Assembly (NCBI GenBank): GCA_030951095.1
Contig: JAUZQI010000186.1
Coordinates: forward strand, 1 to 16,799
DNA length: 16,799 nt
Reading direction: 5' to 3'
Source: Mariprofundus sp.
Lineage (GTDB): Bacteria; Pseudomonadota; Zetaproteobacteria; Mariprofundales; Mariprofundaceae
Shown here: positions 9,082 through 16,799 of the stretch, piece by piece
How positions within the stretch are numbered: the stretch's first letter is position 1
Layout: every line of letters starts with the position of its first letter
Position numbers and translations under genes: made by a program
Notes under the pieces: model-generated
What the model saw: the letters and a program-made list of their open reading frames with translations, nothing else
Database searches by the model: none
What the model was told of the DNA's origin: nothing

Positions 9082-9530
9082 TGGTTCATGCAACAATTCA
9101 ACACTCCGAATTTTCTCATGCCTACAAAGTGGTTGCTTCTGACCTGAACCAATACGGTATTATGCATGGTGGTAGATTGCTGACGTTGTGTGACGAGGCT
9201 GGCTACATCTCGGCCCGTAAACATGATAATCACGGCTGCCTTACCCGGGCTGTCCATCAGGCGCGTTTCCACCGTGCCGTCGAGCAAGGCGACAACCTCA
9301 CTTTCTGCGCCAGAGTCGGGCTCACCGGGCATAGCAGCTTGTGGGTTTTTGTCGAAGTTATTTCCGGCGAGGATGCCCAATGCATCATGGATGCCGTGTT
9401 CGTTTTTGCCGCTATCGATGAACAGCTAAAAATCCGGCATGTGCCTGCTGTCAGAGCCGAGAACGATGCAGAGAAAAAACTTCAGGCCAGATTGAAAAGA
9501 ATGAGAGATCAGGTATTGGAACAGGGTTGA
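9081..9530 (+). CDS. Hotdog-fold acyl-CoA thioesterase family protein
   Basis: Encodes 149 residues. The N-terminal part has the hotdog thioesterase pattern GIMHGGRLLTLCDEAGY (about 26-42): a glycine-rich turn leads into the central helix, whose acidic residue D38 is in the usual catalytic position. Further strands (about 54-115) include VHQARFHRAVEQGDNL, matching the region where hot-dog acyl-CoA hydrolases pack their sheet. The C-terminal 30 residues are charged and helical. It resembles the YciA/BFIT-type acyl-CoA hydrolases, but the substrate cannot be told. No in-frame ATG, GTG or TTG lies between this ATG and the upstream stop at 9003-9005, so the start is firm although no ribosome site precedes it. 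It is transcribed divergently from the DUF4390-ntrYX operon. Confidence 0.85.
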   Translation: MVHATIQHSEFSHAYKVVASDLNQYGIMHGGRLLTLCDEAGYISARKHDNHGCLTRAVHQARFHRAVEQGDNLTFCARVGLTGHSSLWVFVEVISGEDAQCIMDAVFVFAAIDEQLKIRHVPAVRAENDAEKKLQARLKRMRDQVLEQG

Positions 9531-9570
9531 GAGGGTACTGGCGGGCACGTCAAAAATATTAACCCGGCTC

Positions 9571-9604
9571 AAAAAGAGAAAGGCCCCGGCAGTTGCCGAG
9601 GCCT
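9571..9604 (-). terminator. Intrinsic terminator of the candidate sRNA
   Basis: AGGCC (9581-9585) pairs with GGCCT (9600-9604), and CGGC pairs with GCCG around an AGTT loop, with one C/A mismatch in the stem. In minus-strand reading the stem is followed by TTCTCTTTTT (9580-9571). In plus-strand reading no T-run follows, so the terminator belongs to a minus-strand transcript, although no annotated minus-strand gene ends here. Confidence 0.75.
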
Positions 9605-9622
9605 CATATCTGGCGCGAAACA

Positions 9623-9727
9623 CTAGGGAGGGGAGGGAGGAATAGCGCCAGACATCGCGAACATTAGCCAAGGCATCTGAGTAAAGGGTGAACCACGGGT
9701 TAAATGTTTTTCATGTTGATGCACCAT
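9623..9727 (-). CDS. Possible 34-residue small ORF inside the candidate sRNA
   Basis: An ATG-to-TAG frame begins MVHQHEKHL and ends SGAIPPSPP. Its last codons are formed by the C-rich loop, so the polyproline tail may be only a by-product of that RNA motif. No Shine-Dalgarno sequence precedes the ATG. Listed because it spans most of the predicted RNA and its PP-x-PP ending before the stop would be a ribosome-stalling sequence if translated. Confidence 0.15.
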   Translation of the reverse strand: MVHQHEKHLTRGSPFTQMPWLMFAMSGAIPPSPP

Positions 9728-9762
9728 TGGTTAAAATACTCAGCTTGGGTGCGGGGGGCGGA

Positions 9763-9793
9763 ATTATATGCACCAGTTAATATGCCGGGACAA
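9763..9793 (-). promoter_or_regulatory. Possible promoter of the candidate sRNA
   Basis: In minus-strand reading, TTGTCC (9793-9788) is followed 19 bp later by a perfect TATAAT (9768-9763), with a TG dinucleotide shortly before it that is one base off the extended -10 position. The spacer is longer than the optimal 17 bp. The start would fall near 9756. Confidence 0.35.
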
Positions 9794-9803
9794 GGATTAC
9801 TCC

Positions 9804-9903
9804 GGGCGTCCATGCCCTCCGTCCTGCGGGCCGTCGCGAAAGCGACGTGCAAAATCGTTTCTGCGATTTTGTCGAATCGGAGGAACTCACTATCGGCTCC
9901 GAT
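9804..9903. repeat. Cluster of four hairpins (REP-like intergenic element)
   Basis: Four perfect stems follow each other within 100 bp: GGGC/GCCC (9804-9817); GTCGC-GAAA-GCGAC (9833-9846, with a GNRA tetraloop in the plus-strand RNA); CAAAATCG/CGATTTTG (9850-9871, 8 bp); and ATCGGAG/CTCCGAT (9876-9903, 7 bp). The stretch lies behind tRNA-Gln, beyond its terminator. The GGGCATGGACGCCC core in minus-strand reading resembles short dispersed repeats seen between genes in many proteobacteria. Copy number in this genome cannot be judged here. Confidence 0.45.
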
Positions 9904-9904
9904 C

Positions 9905-9946
9905 AGACAATAAAAAAAGGCCCGCAAGGAGCCTTTTTTGTTGTCT
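9905..9946 (-). terminator. Strong terminator downstream of tRNA-Gln (likely bidirectional)
   Basis: AGACAATAAAAAAAGGC pairs with GCCTTTTTTGTTGTCT around a 9-nt loop (CCGCAAGGA), almost perfect over 16 positions. The GGC/GCC core with flanking A and T runs gives an intrinsic terminator in either direction. It stops the tRNA transcript and isolates it from the candidate sRNA gene further on. The outer T-G-T-C-T end touches the CCA end of the tRNA gene. Confidence 0.85.
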
Positions 9947-10019
9947 GGCTGGGGGACAAGGAGTCGAACCTTGATTGACGGAGTCAGAGTCCGTTGTCCT
10001 GCCGTTAGACGATCCCCCA
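9946..10019 (-). tRNA. tRNA-Gln(CUG)
   Basis: The 74-nt minus-strand gene begins TGGGGGATCGTCTAACGG and ends with an encoded CCA. The acceptor stem UGGGGGA/UCCCCCA pairs fully, the anticodon arm ACGGA-CUCUGAC-UCCGU puts CUG at positions 34-36 (reads CAG), and the T-arm holds GGTTCGAGTCC. The weak U1-A72 pair is a known glutamine identity feature. It lies downstream of ftsX with its own promoter and terminator. Confidence 0.96.
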
Positions 10020-10035
10020 TTTCTGCGAGGCGCGC

Positions 10036-10064
10036 AACATAATGCCATTATAGTTGTCCGTCAA
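10036..10064 (-). promoter_or_regulatory. Promoter of tRNA-Gln with GC-rich discriminator
   Basis: In minus-strand reading, TTGACG (10064-10059) is spaced 17 bp from TATGTT (10041-10036). The discriminator right after the -10 is GCGCGCC, as expected for stable-RNA promoters under stringent control. The tRNA begins about 16 bp after the -10 box. Confidence 0.65.
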
Positions 10065-10084
10065 ATCCTATTCGATGTAAGCTT

Positions 10085-10972
10085 TTACGTGGCTGATTCT
10101 GATGAAACCACTCTAGCCGTTGCAATTACGGCACCAAAGGTGCCAACCAGGCTGCCGCCGATCAGAAGCGGCAACAACAACACCCAGTTGCTTAAATCTA
10201 CTTGCATGGTGGCAAACCAGTCGCGGGATCCCAAAACAACTGGCCAAAGCAGCAGCCATGCTATAAAGCCTGCACCAGCACCAAGTATCATGCCTTCAAG
10301 AATAAATGGCATGCGAACAAACCATTCCTGCGCCCCCATTAAGCGCATCAGGTGAATTTCGTCGGCGCGGGCCAATAGCGTCATGCGCAGGGTGTTGGAG
10401 ATAATCAAAGCCATGGCCAAAGCCAGAATCAACGATGCAAACCAGACCAGGTATCTGGCCTGGGAAATCCAGTGATGAGCCTGAGCCAGATTGACTTCAT
10501 CTTCGTTGACTCGAGCCCCAAATCGGGACGCAATATCACGAATATCGGAAAACAGAAATTCTTCTTGCTCATCCAGCAGTGATAATTCAAACGTAACAGG
10601 CAGACGTTCAGCCAGTTCTTTCTGGTTCATTCCGGCATCGCGTAACCAATCCTGCATCCAGCGAGCGGCTTCTTCAGCGGAAATTTTTCTGACAGTGGTA
10701 ATCTGTGGAATAGTTTCCAGTTTTTGTTTCAGCTTGACGGCTTGATCTTTATCAGCTGAATCCAGATAGACATGGATATGAATATCCTGTTGCCAACTGC
10801 CAACCCATTGGCTGGCAGCTTGCATGCCCAGCCATATTGCACCTATAGCCCATAACGCGATGCAGACAATCATCAGAGCAAGAACCTGATGAATGCCGAA
10901 CGGTGGCAGATGAAAGCCGCCGGGGAGTCGGGGATTCAACTTGTCCGGGATTATTTCGATGCGCGTATTCAC
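10085..10972 (-). CDS. ftsX: Cell division protein FtsX
   Basis: Encodes 295 residues from a GTG start overlapping the ftsE stop (GTGA, 10969-10972). FtsX is the membrane half of the FtsEX ABC-type complex, which couples ATP hydrolysis at the septum to activation of periplasmic murein hydrolases and to divisome assembly. Membrane segments lie at about 29-50, 173-195, 222-246 and 262-287. The extracytoplasmic domain at about 60-165 begins DIHIHVYLD, the usual start of the FtsX ECD. The cytosolic loop NTLRMTLLARADEIHLMRLMGA (about 193-214, shown in short) is the family-conserved coupling segment that docks on FtsE. No truncation is seen. tRNA-Gln follows instead of rpoH, which often follows in Gammaproteobacteria. 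Confidence 0.94.
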   Translation of the reverse strand: MNTRIEIIPDKLNPRLPGGFHLPPFGIHQVLALMIVCIALWAIGAIWLGMQAASQWVGSWQQDIHIHVYLDSADKDQAVKLKQKLETIPQITTVRKISAEEAARWMQDWLRDAGMNQKELAERLPVTFELSLLDEQEEFLFSDIRDIASRFGARVNEDEVNLAQAHHWISQARYLVWFASLILALAMALIISNTLRMTLLARADEIHLMRLMGAQEWFVRMPFILEGMILGAGAGFIAWLLLWPVVLGSRDWFATMQVDLSNWVLLLPLLIGGSLVGTFGAVIATARVVSSESAT

Positions 10973-11649
10973 ATTCCACTCCCGGCCAGTGATCCGTTGT
11001 GTAGTTGCACTACACGACCTGGATGTGATTCCAGCAGATGCAGGTCATGAGTGGCCATAATGACGGTTGTGCCTTGTCGGTTCAGTTTCATGAGATAGTC
11101 CAGTACCCGGCCTGCAGTATCTATATCCAGGTTGCCGGTAGGCTCATCGGCCAGAATAACAGCCGGATTGGCGGTCATGGCACGGGCAATGGCGACACGC
11201 TGTTGCTCACCACCGGACAGGGCTTCCGGATAGGACCAAAGCCGGTCAGCCAGGCCTACATAAGCCAATACCTTGCGTACACGTGGAATCAGACGCTCGG
11301 TTTTCCAGCCTTGTACGCGTAGCGGTAATGCCACGTTTTCAAAAACGGTACGGGAAAACAGTAAGCGGTGATCCTGAAAAATAATGCCGGTTCGACGCCT
11401 GAGTTCACGTACTTTTGCTTCGCCGGCAGAACGCATATCCGTTTGTTGCACTCTCAGAGTACCCGATGTTGGCCGAATCCCGCCGTAAAACATTCGTAGA
11501 AGGGAAGACTTTCCGGCACCGCTTTCTCCGATAAGGTATACAAATTGCCCCTGTGAAATATCCAGAGTCAGGCCGGAAAGGGCAGTTTTTCCGGTAGGGT
11601 ACCTTAGCATGAGGCGCTGCATCTGAATCATGGAGTGATCTGCTGACAT
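10969..11649 (-). CDS. ftsE: Cell division ATP-binding protein FtsE
   Basis: Encodes 226 residues. FtsE is the cytosolic ABC ATPase that drives FtsX. Walker A GESGAGKS lies at 41-48, Q-loop Q92 in FQDHRLL, signature LSGGEQQR at 144-151, Walker B VILADEP at 164-170 with the D-loop GNLD, and switch histidine H201 in ATHDL. FQDHRLL and the signature region are characteristic of FtsE rather than of lipoprotein or macrolide exporters. The start is uncertain: the ATG at 11649 adds six residues before MIQMQRLML, which is where most FtsE proteins begin (ATG at 11631). Neither has a clear ribosome site. No ftsY is found upstream; a divergent DUF3426 gene is there instead. Confidence 0.94.
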   Translation of the reverse strand: MSADHSMIQMQRLMLRYPTGKTALSGLTLDISQGQFVYLIGESGAGKSSLLRMFYGGIRPTSGTLRVQQTDMRSAGEAKVRELRRRTGIIFQDHRLLFSRTVFENVALPLRVQGWKTERLIPRVRKVLAYVGLADRLWSYPEALSGGEQQRVAIARAMTANPAVILADEPTGNLDIDTAGRVLDYLMKLNRQGTTVIMATHDLHLLESHPGRVVQLHNGSLAGSGM

Positions 11650-11761
11650 GGCGGCAAACGGTAGCTTCGCCCTGCCTGCCTGTCACTGGCGGATAGTGCG
11701 GTGCTTATGCTGTTGATTTCACGCTACTGACAAATGGAAGGTAAATATTCAATATGCGCGC

Positions 11762-12424
11762 ATGCACCTTGAATGTCCGCATTGCCAGACAAGTTACGAT
11801 ATCACACGCGATGTTGAAGATACTGTATTCGTCTGCCATCGATGTGGTCTTGAATTTTCGTCTACTGATTCTTCCGGTTCTGAAAACGGGCAACCGGAAC
11901 AGGCTCCAGTTCGAAAAACAGCACATATTTGGCCATGGTTTATGGTGGTGATGCTATTGGTTGCCGGTAGCGGGTTCTGGTTACAGAAAGATGCCTGGCT
12001 GGATAACCGCTGGTTTCGCAGTACGCTGATTAATAGTGGCGTTGATATATCATTACGCGCCAAGGATTGGCAGATCATCGCTGGAAGTGTGCAGTCTGCC
12101 TGGATTGTCCGCAATGATGGCAGCAAGGTTCTTCTTGTCCGTGGCAATATCAAAAATATGCTGGCCAGTGATATATTGTTGCCGAAGATTGAAATAACTT
12201 TTTTTTCAAAAACCGGGCAGGGCAAGCAGATTGCAACCTCTTCGTTTGAGATAGGGCTGCCACCGTCCGACAAGGTCGTTCGCCAGGTACCGTATTCCAG
12301 ACCTGCCAGAGATAACATGCCGGTACGTGCGCTGGGAAGTCGTTCTTTTACGATACTGGTGGAGTCGGTGTCCGAAGAAACCGGCAATTTCACTCTGAAG
12401 CCTGACATCAGTCCATCAGAGTAA
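11762..12424 (+). CDS. Zinc-ribbon, single-pass membrane protein of the DUF3426 type
   Basis: Encodes 220 residues. The N-terminus holds an MJ0042-type zinc ribbon with two CPxC-like knuckles, C5/C8 (CPHC) and C25/C28 (CHRC). A Ser/Glu/Gln-rich linker follows, then one hydrophobic membrane segment at about 56-76 (HIWPWFMVVMLLVAG and onward). The C-terminal domain of about 140 residues is beta-rich, with KVLLVRGNIKNML and later FTILVESVSEETG, matching the DUF3426 pattern. The topology would be ribbon in the cytosol and C-domain outside. The family function is unknown; the ribbon may bind nucleic acid or protein. It is divergent from ftsE with 112 bp between starts. No clear Shine-Dalgarno sequence is close to the ATG; a GGAAGG lies about 20 nt upstream. 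Confidence 0.8.
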   Translation: MHLECPHCQTSYDITRDVEDTVFVCHRCGLEFSSTDSSGSENGQPEQAPVRKTAHIWPWFMVVMLLVAGSGFWLQKDAWLDNRWFRSTLINSGVDISLRAKDWQIIAGSVQSAWIVRNDGSKVLLVRGNIKNMLASDILLPKIEITFFSKTGQGKQIATSSFEIGLPPSDKVVRQVPYSRPARDNMPVRALGSRSFTILVESVSEETGNFTLKPDISPSE

Positions 12425-12470
12425 CTTTCATCCGGGAGGACTCCAGTCTGGCTACGTTGTTCGCATCAAC

Positions 12471-12959
12471 TCAACGATTACAAATAACCAGAGCCACAGC
12501 CTCGGCTGCAATACCCTCCTTTCTACCGATAAAACCCAACCGTTCCGTTGTCGTCGCTTTAATATTTACGTCTTGTTCTGAAACAAGCAGGAGGGCAGCC
12601 ATAGTTTTTTTCATTTTAGATACATACGGCGCAATTTTGGGCTCTTGTGCCATGATGGTGCAGTCAACATTGCCAACCTCCCAGCCCAGTGTTTTGAGCA
12701 GTTTGACGGTCTGTGAAACAAACCATGCGCTGTCCGCATTTTTATATTGCGCATCATTATCGGGGAAGTGATGGCCGATATCTCCCTGACCTACAGCGCC
12801 CAGAAGCGCATCGCACAATGCGTGGTATAATACATCGGCATCGGAGTGCCCAGCCAGGCCCCGTTCATAGGGGATTTCAACTCCGGCGAGGATCAGTTTT
12901 CTGTTATCGGCGAAAGGATGCACATCAAACCCCTGCCCCACACGGATATTCATTTTCAT
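12471..12959 (-). CDS. ispF: 2-C-methyl-D-erythritol 2,4-cyclodiphosphate synthase IspF
   Basis: Encodes 162 residues. IspF converts CDP-ME 2-phosphate to MEcPP with release of CMP in the non-mevalonate isoprenoid pathway, as a homotrimer with one divalent metal per site. Metal ligands are D12 and H14 (GFDVHPF) and H46 (HSDADVLYH). The flexible loop GDIGHHFPDND and the nucleotide-contact motif ATTTERLGFIGR (135-146) are intact. The ATG at 12959 was chosen because a strong AGGGGA ribosome site lies 7 nt upstream; that site would be coding sequence if an upstream TTG at 12977 were used. ispD lies upstream on the same strand but is separated by 356 bp of inserted repeats. The 3' end converges with the DUF3426 gene with 46 bp between them. 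Confidence 0.96.
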   Translation of the reverse strand: MKMNIRVGQGFDVHPFADNRKLILAGVEIPYERGLAGHSDADVLYHALCDALLGAVGQGDIGHHFPDNDAQYKNADSAWFVSQTVKLLKTLGWEVGNVDCTIMAQEPKIAPYVSKMKKTMAALLLVSEQDVNIKATTTERLGFIGRKEGIAAEAVALVICNR

Positions 12960-12986
12960 TAGCCGTCCCCTTTCCAAAAAAATTAA

Positions 12987-13110
12987 TGTAACGGATCACT
13001 CCACCATTGCTTTACCCGATATCTGCGTGAAAAAAAATCTCACTTGCACGAGCAAGCTGCGCTTTTTCGCCTTGATCTCAGGTAAATCGGCAGCAACCTG
13101 AACAGTTACA
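12987..13110. mobile_element. Putative MITE A (124 bp, inverted repeat ends)
   Basis: The ends are TGTAACGGATCA (12987-12998) and TGAACAGTTACA (13099-13110), matching at 10 of 12 positions as inverted repeats. After exactly 12 further bases on both sides a second block matches: TTTACCCGATATC on the left and, reading inward from the right, TTTACCTGAGATC (11 of 13). The centre has a small CTTGC-ACGA-GCAAG hairpin (13043-13056) and no coding capacity. It ends 27 bp before the ispF start. No target duplication was recognised. Confidence 0.6.
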
Positions 13111-13131
13111 GGGCATTTTTAAGCGTGCTGA

Positions 13132-13298
13132 CTAGGGAAGCGCTGATCAAACCATGATTCACGATCCTGCATGTGAAATGAACGATGTCTTCGTTAAAGA
13201 TTTGAGTCATAGCGGTGCTATGCCTTGCAACCTTTGCCTTGAACTCGCCCATTTCCCATTGCAGCCTCATTAAACCAGATTTAATCAGCGTTCCCTAG
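13132..13298. mobile_element. Putative MITE B (159 bp plus CTAG target duplication)
   Basis: Terminal inverted repeats GGAAGCGCTGATCAAA (from 13136) and, reading inward from 13294, GGAACGCTGATTAAA match except for one extra G and one C/T change. Both ends are directly flanked by CTAG (13132-13135 and 13295-13298), the 4-bp target expected for IS5-group transposition. The interior has hairpins (AACGA/TCGTT at 13181-13195, CATAGC/GCTATG near 13208-13222) and no transposase gene. This indicates a non-autonomous element mobilised in trans. Confidence 0.72.
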
Positions 13299-13315
13299 CG
13301 ACTCAACCCGCATCA

Positions 13316-14002
13316 TCATTCATCACTGTCGAGCACTGACGCCATCCATGCCAGATCTTCCATCGTGGTAATTTTCCGGTTCATAACATCACCCCGGCTG
13401 ACATAGACATCAAACCCGGCCGATTCAAGTAGCGATGCATCATCTGTATGCATGTGCAAACGACCAGACTCCTGCATGATGGCCTTCTCAAACCACTGTC
13501 GTTTTGCCACCTGCGGTGTTTGCACAGCTCTCAGGTATTGGCGCTGCGGTGTTTCCACAACTTTACCTGCTGCATCCACCCGTTTAATTGTATCATGTAG
13601 CAGCAAACCGGGAATTGCAGCGCCAAACTGTTCGGCCACATCCAGAACATCGGATAATAATGCTTTTGATGGCAATGGCCGGGCCGCATCGTGTACGGCG
13701 ACCAGTTCAATATGTTGCGGTAAAGCAGTCAAGCCTCGCTGCATGGAGATAGAACGTTCTGCGCCTCCGATCACTGACGGCAACAAATCGAACGGGAAAT
13801 GACTGTCCTTAACCAGTTCGGCGAAATGGTGGTCACCTTCGGCAATGACGGGTTGGATCATGCTGATCCGGGGATCCAGCGCCAGATGCTCAAGTGCATG
13901 CAATATAATGGCCTTGCCATTTACCTCGACATACTGTTTGGGTATTTCTCCACCAAAGCGACTGCCACTGCCGGCAGCTAATAACAAGACAGCTGTTTTC
14001 AT
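13316..14002 (-). CDS. ispD: 2-C-methyl-D-erythritol 4-phosphate cytidylyltransferase IspD
   Basis: Encodes 228 residues. IspD joins CTP and MEP to give CDP-ME, two steps before IspF in the MEP pathway. The N-terminal nucleotide-binding motif LLLAAGSGSRFGGEIPKQY (6-24) contains catalytic R15 and K22. The motifs GGAERSISMQ, VAVHDAARPL (101-110, metal site) and TDDASLLE (186-193) are also present. The ATG at 14002 was chosen because the protein then begins MKTAVLLLAAGSG as the family does. The frame stays open to 14107, which would add 35 unlikely residues. No strong ribosome site is seen. Its stop is followed by 17 bp and then MITE B. Confidence 0.95.
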   Translation of the reverse strand: MKTAVLLLAAGSGSRFGGEIPKQYVEVNGKAIILHALEHLALDPRISMIQPVIAEGDHHFAELVKDSHFPFDLLPSVIGGAERSISMQRGLTALPQHIELVAVHDAARPLPSKALLSDVLDVAEQFGAAIPGLLLHDTIKRVDAAGKVVETPQRQYLRAVQTPQVAKRQWFEKAIMQESGRLHMHTDDASLLESAGFDVYVSRGDVMNRKITTMEDLAWMASVLDSDE

Positions 14003-14123
14003 GTTCGTGATTGTGGCTCTTTGTGTTGTGCGGTCAATGGCGATATCAAATCGAGTGAGAAGAAAATGCATAGAAATAGAAGCAGGTTGCCCGATGTCCC
14101 CTTGCACGTAGCATGCGCCGATC

Positions 14124-14405
14124 AGGGTCTGTTCACATTAATTCTGATTGAAGCACTGCTATTCCCATTGAGGCCAGTCAAAGCGCAAGGAGTGAGATTT
14201 GGTTGTTCCAAATAAACGACGTGCAACGCAGAATGGCCTCGATTGTTTTGAATCAGGCTGGGGCGCAGCCCTGCGGGAGATGCTATTTTTGCACGCTGCA
14301 ACGTTATTTCTCACTGAAGTGCATTCAGCACATTGTAATCGAAATGCCTTACAGCGCACAAAAATGGCTATATCGCTTCAGCCAGAATTAGTGTGAACAG
14401 GCCCT
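14124..14405. mobile_element. Putative MITE C (282 bp, 31-bp terminal inverted repeats)
   Basis: The first 31 bp (beginning AGGGTCTGTTCACA, 14124-14154) and the reverse complement of the last 31 bp (beginning AGGGCCTGTTCACA, 14375-14405) agree at 27 positions. The interior has no open frame resembling a transposase; short frames on both strands look like chance. It fills most of the 429-bp gap between the divergent ispD and valS genes and ends 26 bp before the valS start codon. No clear target duplication is visible. Its ends differ from those of the other two elements, so it is a separate family. Confidence 0.7.
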
Positions 14406-14431
14406 AAATTAAAATAAGACTGAGGAAACCC

Positions 14432-16799
<2,368 letters not shown>

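Larger units (their letters stand above)
9571..9756 (-). ncRNA. Candidate trans-acting small RNA with a C-rich loop
   Basis: On the minus strand this stretch looks like a free-standing RNA gene of about 186 nt. Its 3' end is an intrinsic terminator (9571-9604). Just before that is an 8-bp perfect stem (TCTGGCGC 9609-9616 with GCGCCAGA 9645-9652) whose 28-nt loop reads UUCCUCCCUCCCCUCCCU in the RNA, several copies of an anti-Shine-Dalgarno-like CCUCC motif. Upstream, a perfect 7-bp long-range pair (9677-9683 with 9737-9743) encloses a small hairpin (AACC/GGTT, 9691-9701). A possible promoter lies at 9763-9793. C-rich exposed loops of this kind are known in sRNAs such as the CcsR/cuckoo RNAs and actinobacterial 6C RNA; homology to them is not claimed. 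The 5' end is estimated. Confidence 0.5.

Noticed and set aside
9617..9644. G-rich stretch (AGGGAGGGGAGGGAGG) on the plus strand as a G-quadruplex or as a CsrA-binding GGA cluster
   Set aside because: Only three runs reach three G, and the terminator next to it is oriented for the minus strand, so the C-rich transcript is the better supported reading.
9700..10020. Minus-strand open frame of 106 codons
   Set aside because: It runs straight through tRNA-Gln, its terminator and the hairpin cluster, and has no ribosome site; it is a chance frame.
11794..12408. 204-codon open frame antisense to the DUF3426 gene
   Set aside because: The plus-strand frame has a zinc ribbon, membrane segment and family pattern, while the antisense product shows no recognisable domain.
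14386..14415. valS promoter at the MITE C edge (TTAGTG, 16 bp, TAAAAT)
   Set aside because: The -35 is poor, and the start would fall on the ribosome site itself, leaving no usable leader.

Overview
This window is ordinary proteobacterial chromosome of roughly 50% G+C. It carries housekeeping genes and one compact two-component/potassium-uptake operon. The order DUF4390 gene, ntrY-like kinase, ntrX-like regulator, trkA, trkH is an arrangement known from Beta-/Gammaproteobacteria and relatives. With a DUF3426 zinc-ribbon protein next to ftsEX, the best guess is a marine gamma- or zetaproteobacterium (a Mariprofundus-like organism is possible). That is inference from gene content, not a database match. 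No phage, plasmid, CRISPR or complete insertion sequence is present.

Left part (1-8945), all on the minus strand and read from right to left: a DUF4390 secreted protein, an NtrY-like membrane histidine kinase, an NtrX-like sigma-54 activator, TrkA, TrkH, leucyl aminopeptidase PepA, and the start of a small-domain protein cut by the window edge. The first four genes are joined by 4-bp GTGA/ATGA stop-start overlaps and trkA-trkH are 3 bp apart, so sensing and K+ uptake are probably translated as one coupled unit.

Middle part (8946-11649): a divergent hotdog thioesterase whose start codon sits at the expected transcription start (candidate leaderless mRNA). Next comes a roughly 400-bp non-coding block with a candidate small RNA (C-rich hairpin loop plus an intrinsic terminator), a run of hairpins, and a strong terminator behind tRNA-Gln(CUG). 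The cell-division ABC pair ftsE-ftsX follows.

Right part (11762-16799): a membrane-anchored zinc-ribbon DUF3426 protein (+); ispF and ispD of the MEP isoprenoid pathway (-), separated by two non-autonomous inverted-repeat elements; a third element of about 282 bp between ispD and valS; and valS (+), cut by the right edge.

The most interesting signals are the candidate sRNA at about 9571-9756 and the cluster of three unrelated MITE-like elements around ispF/ispD/valS. One of these has a CTAG target duplication, and two sit inside what looks like a former ispDF operon.
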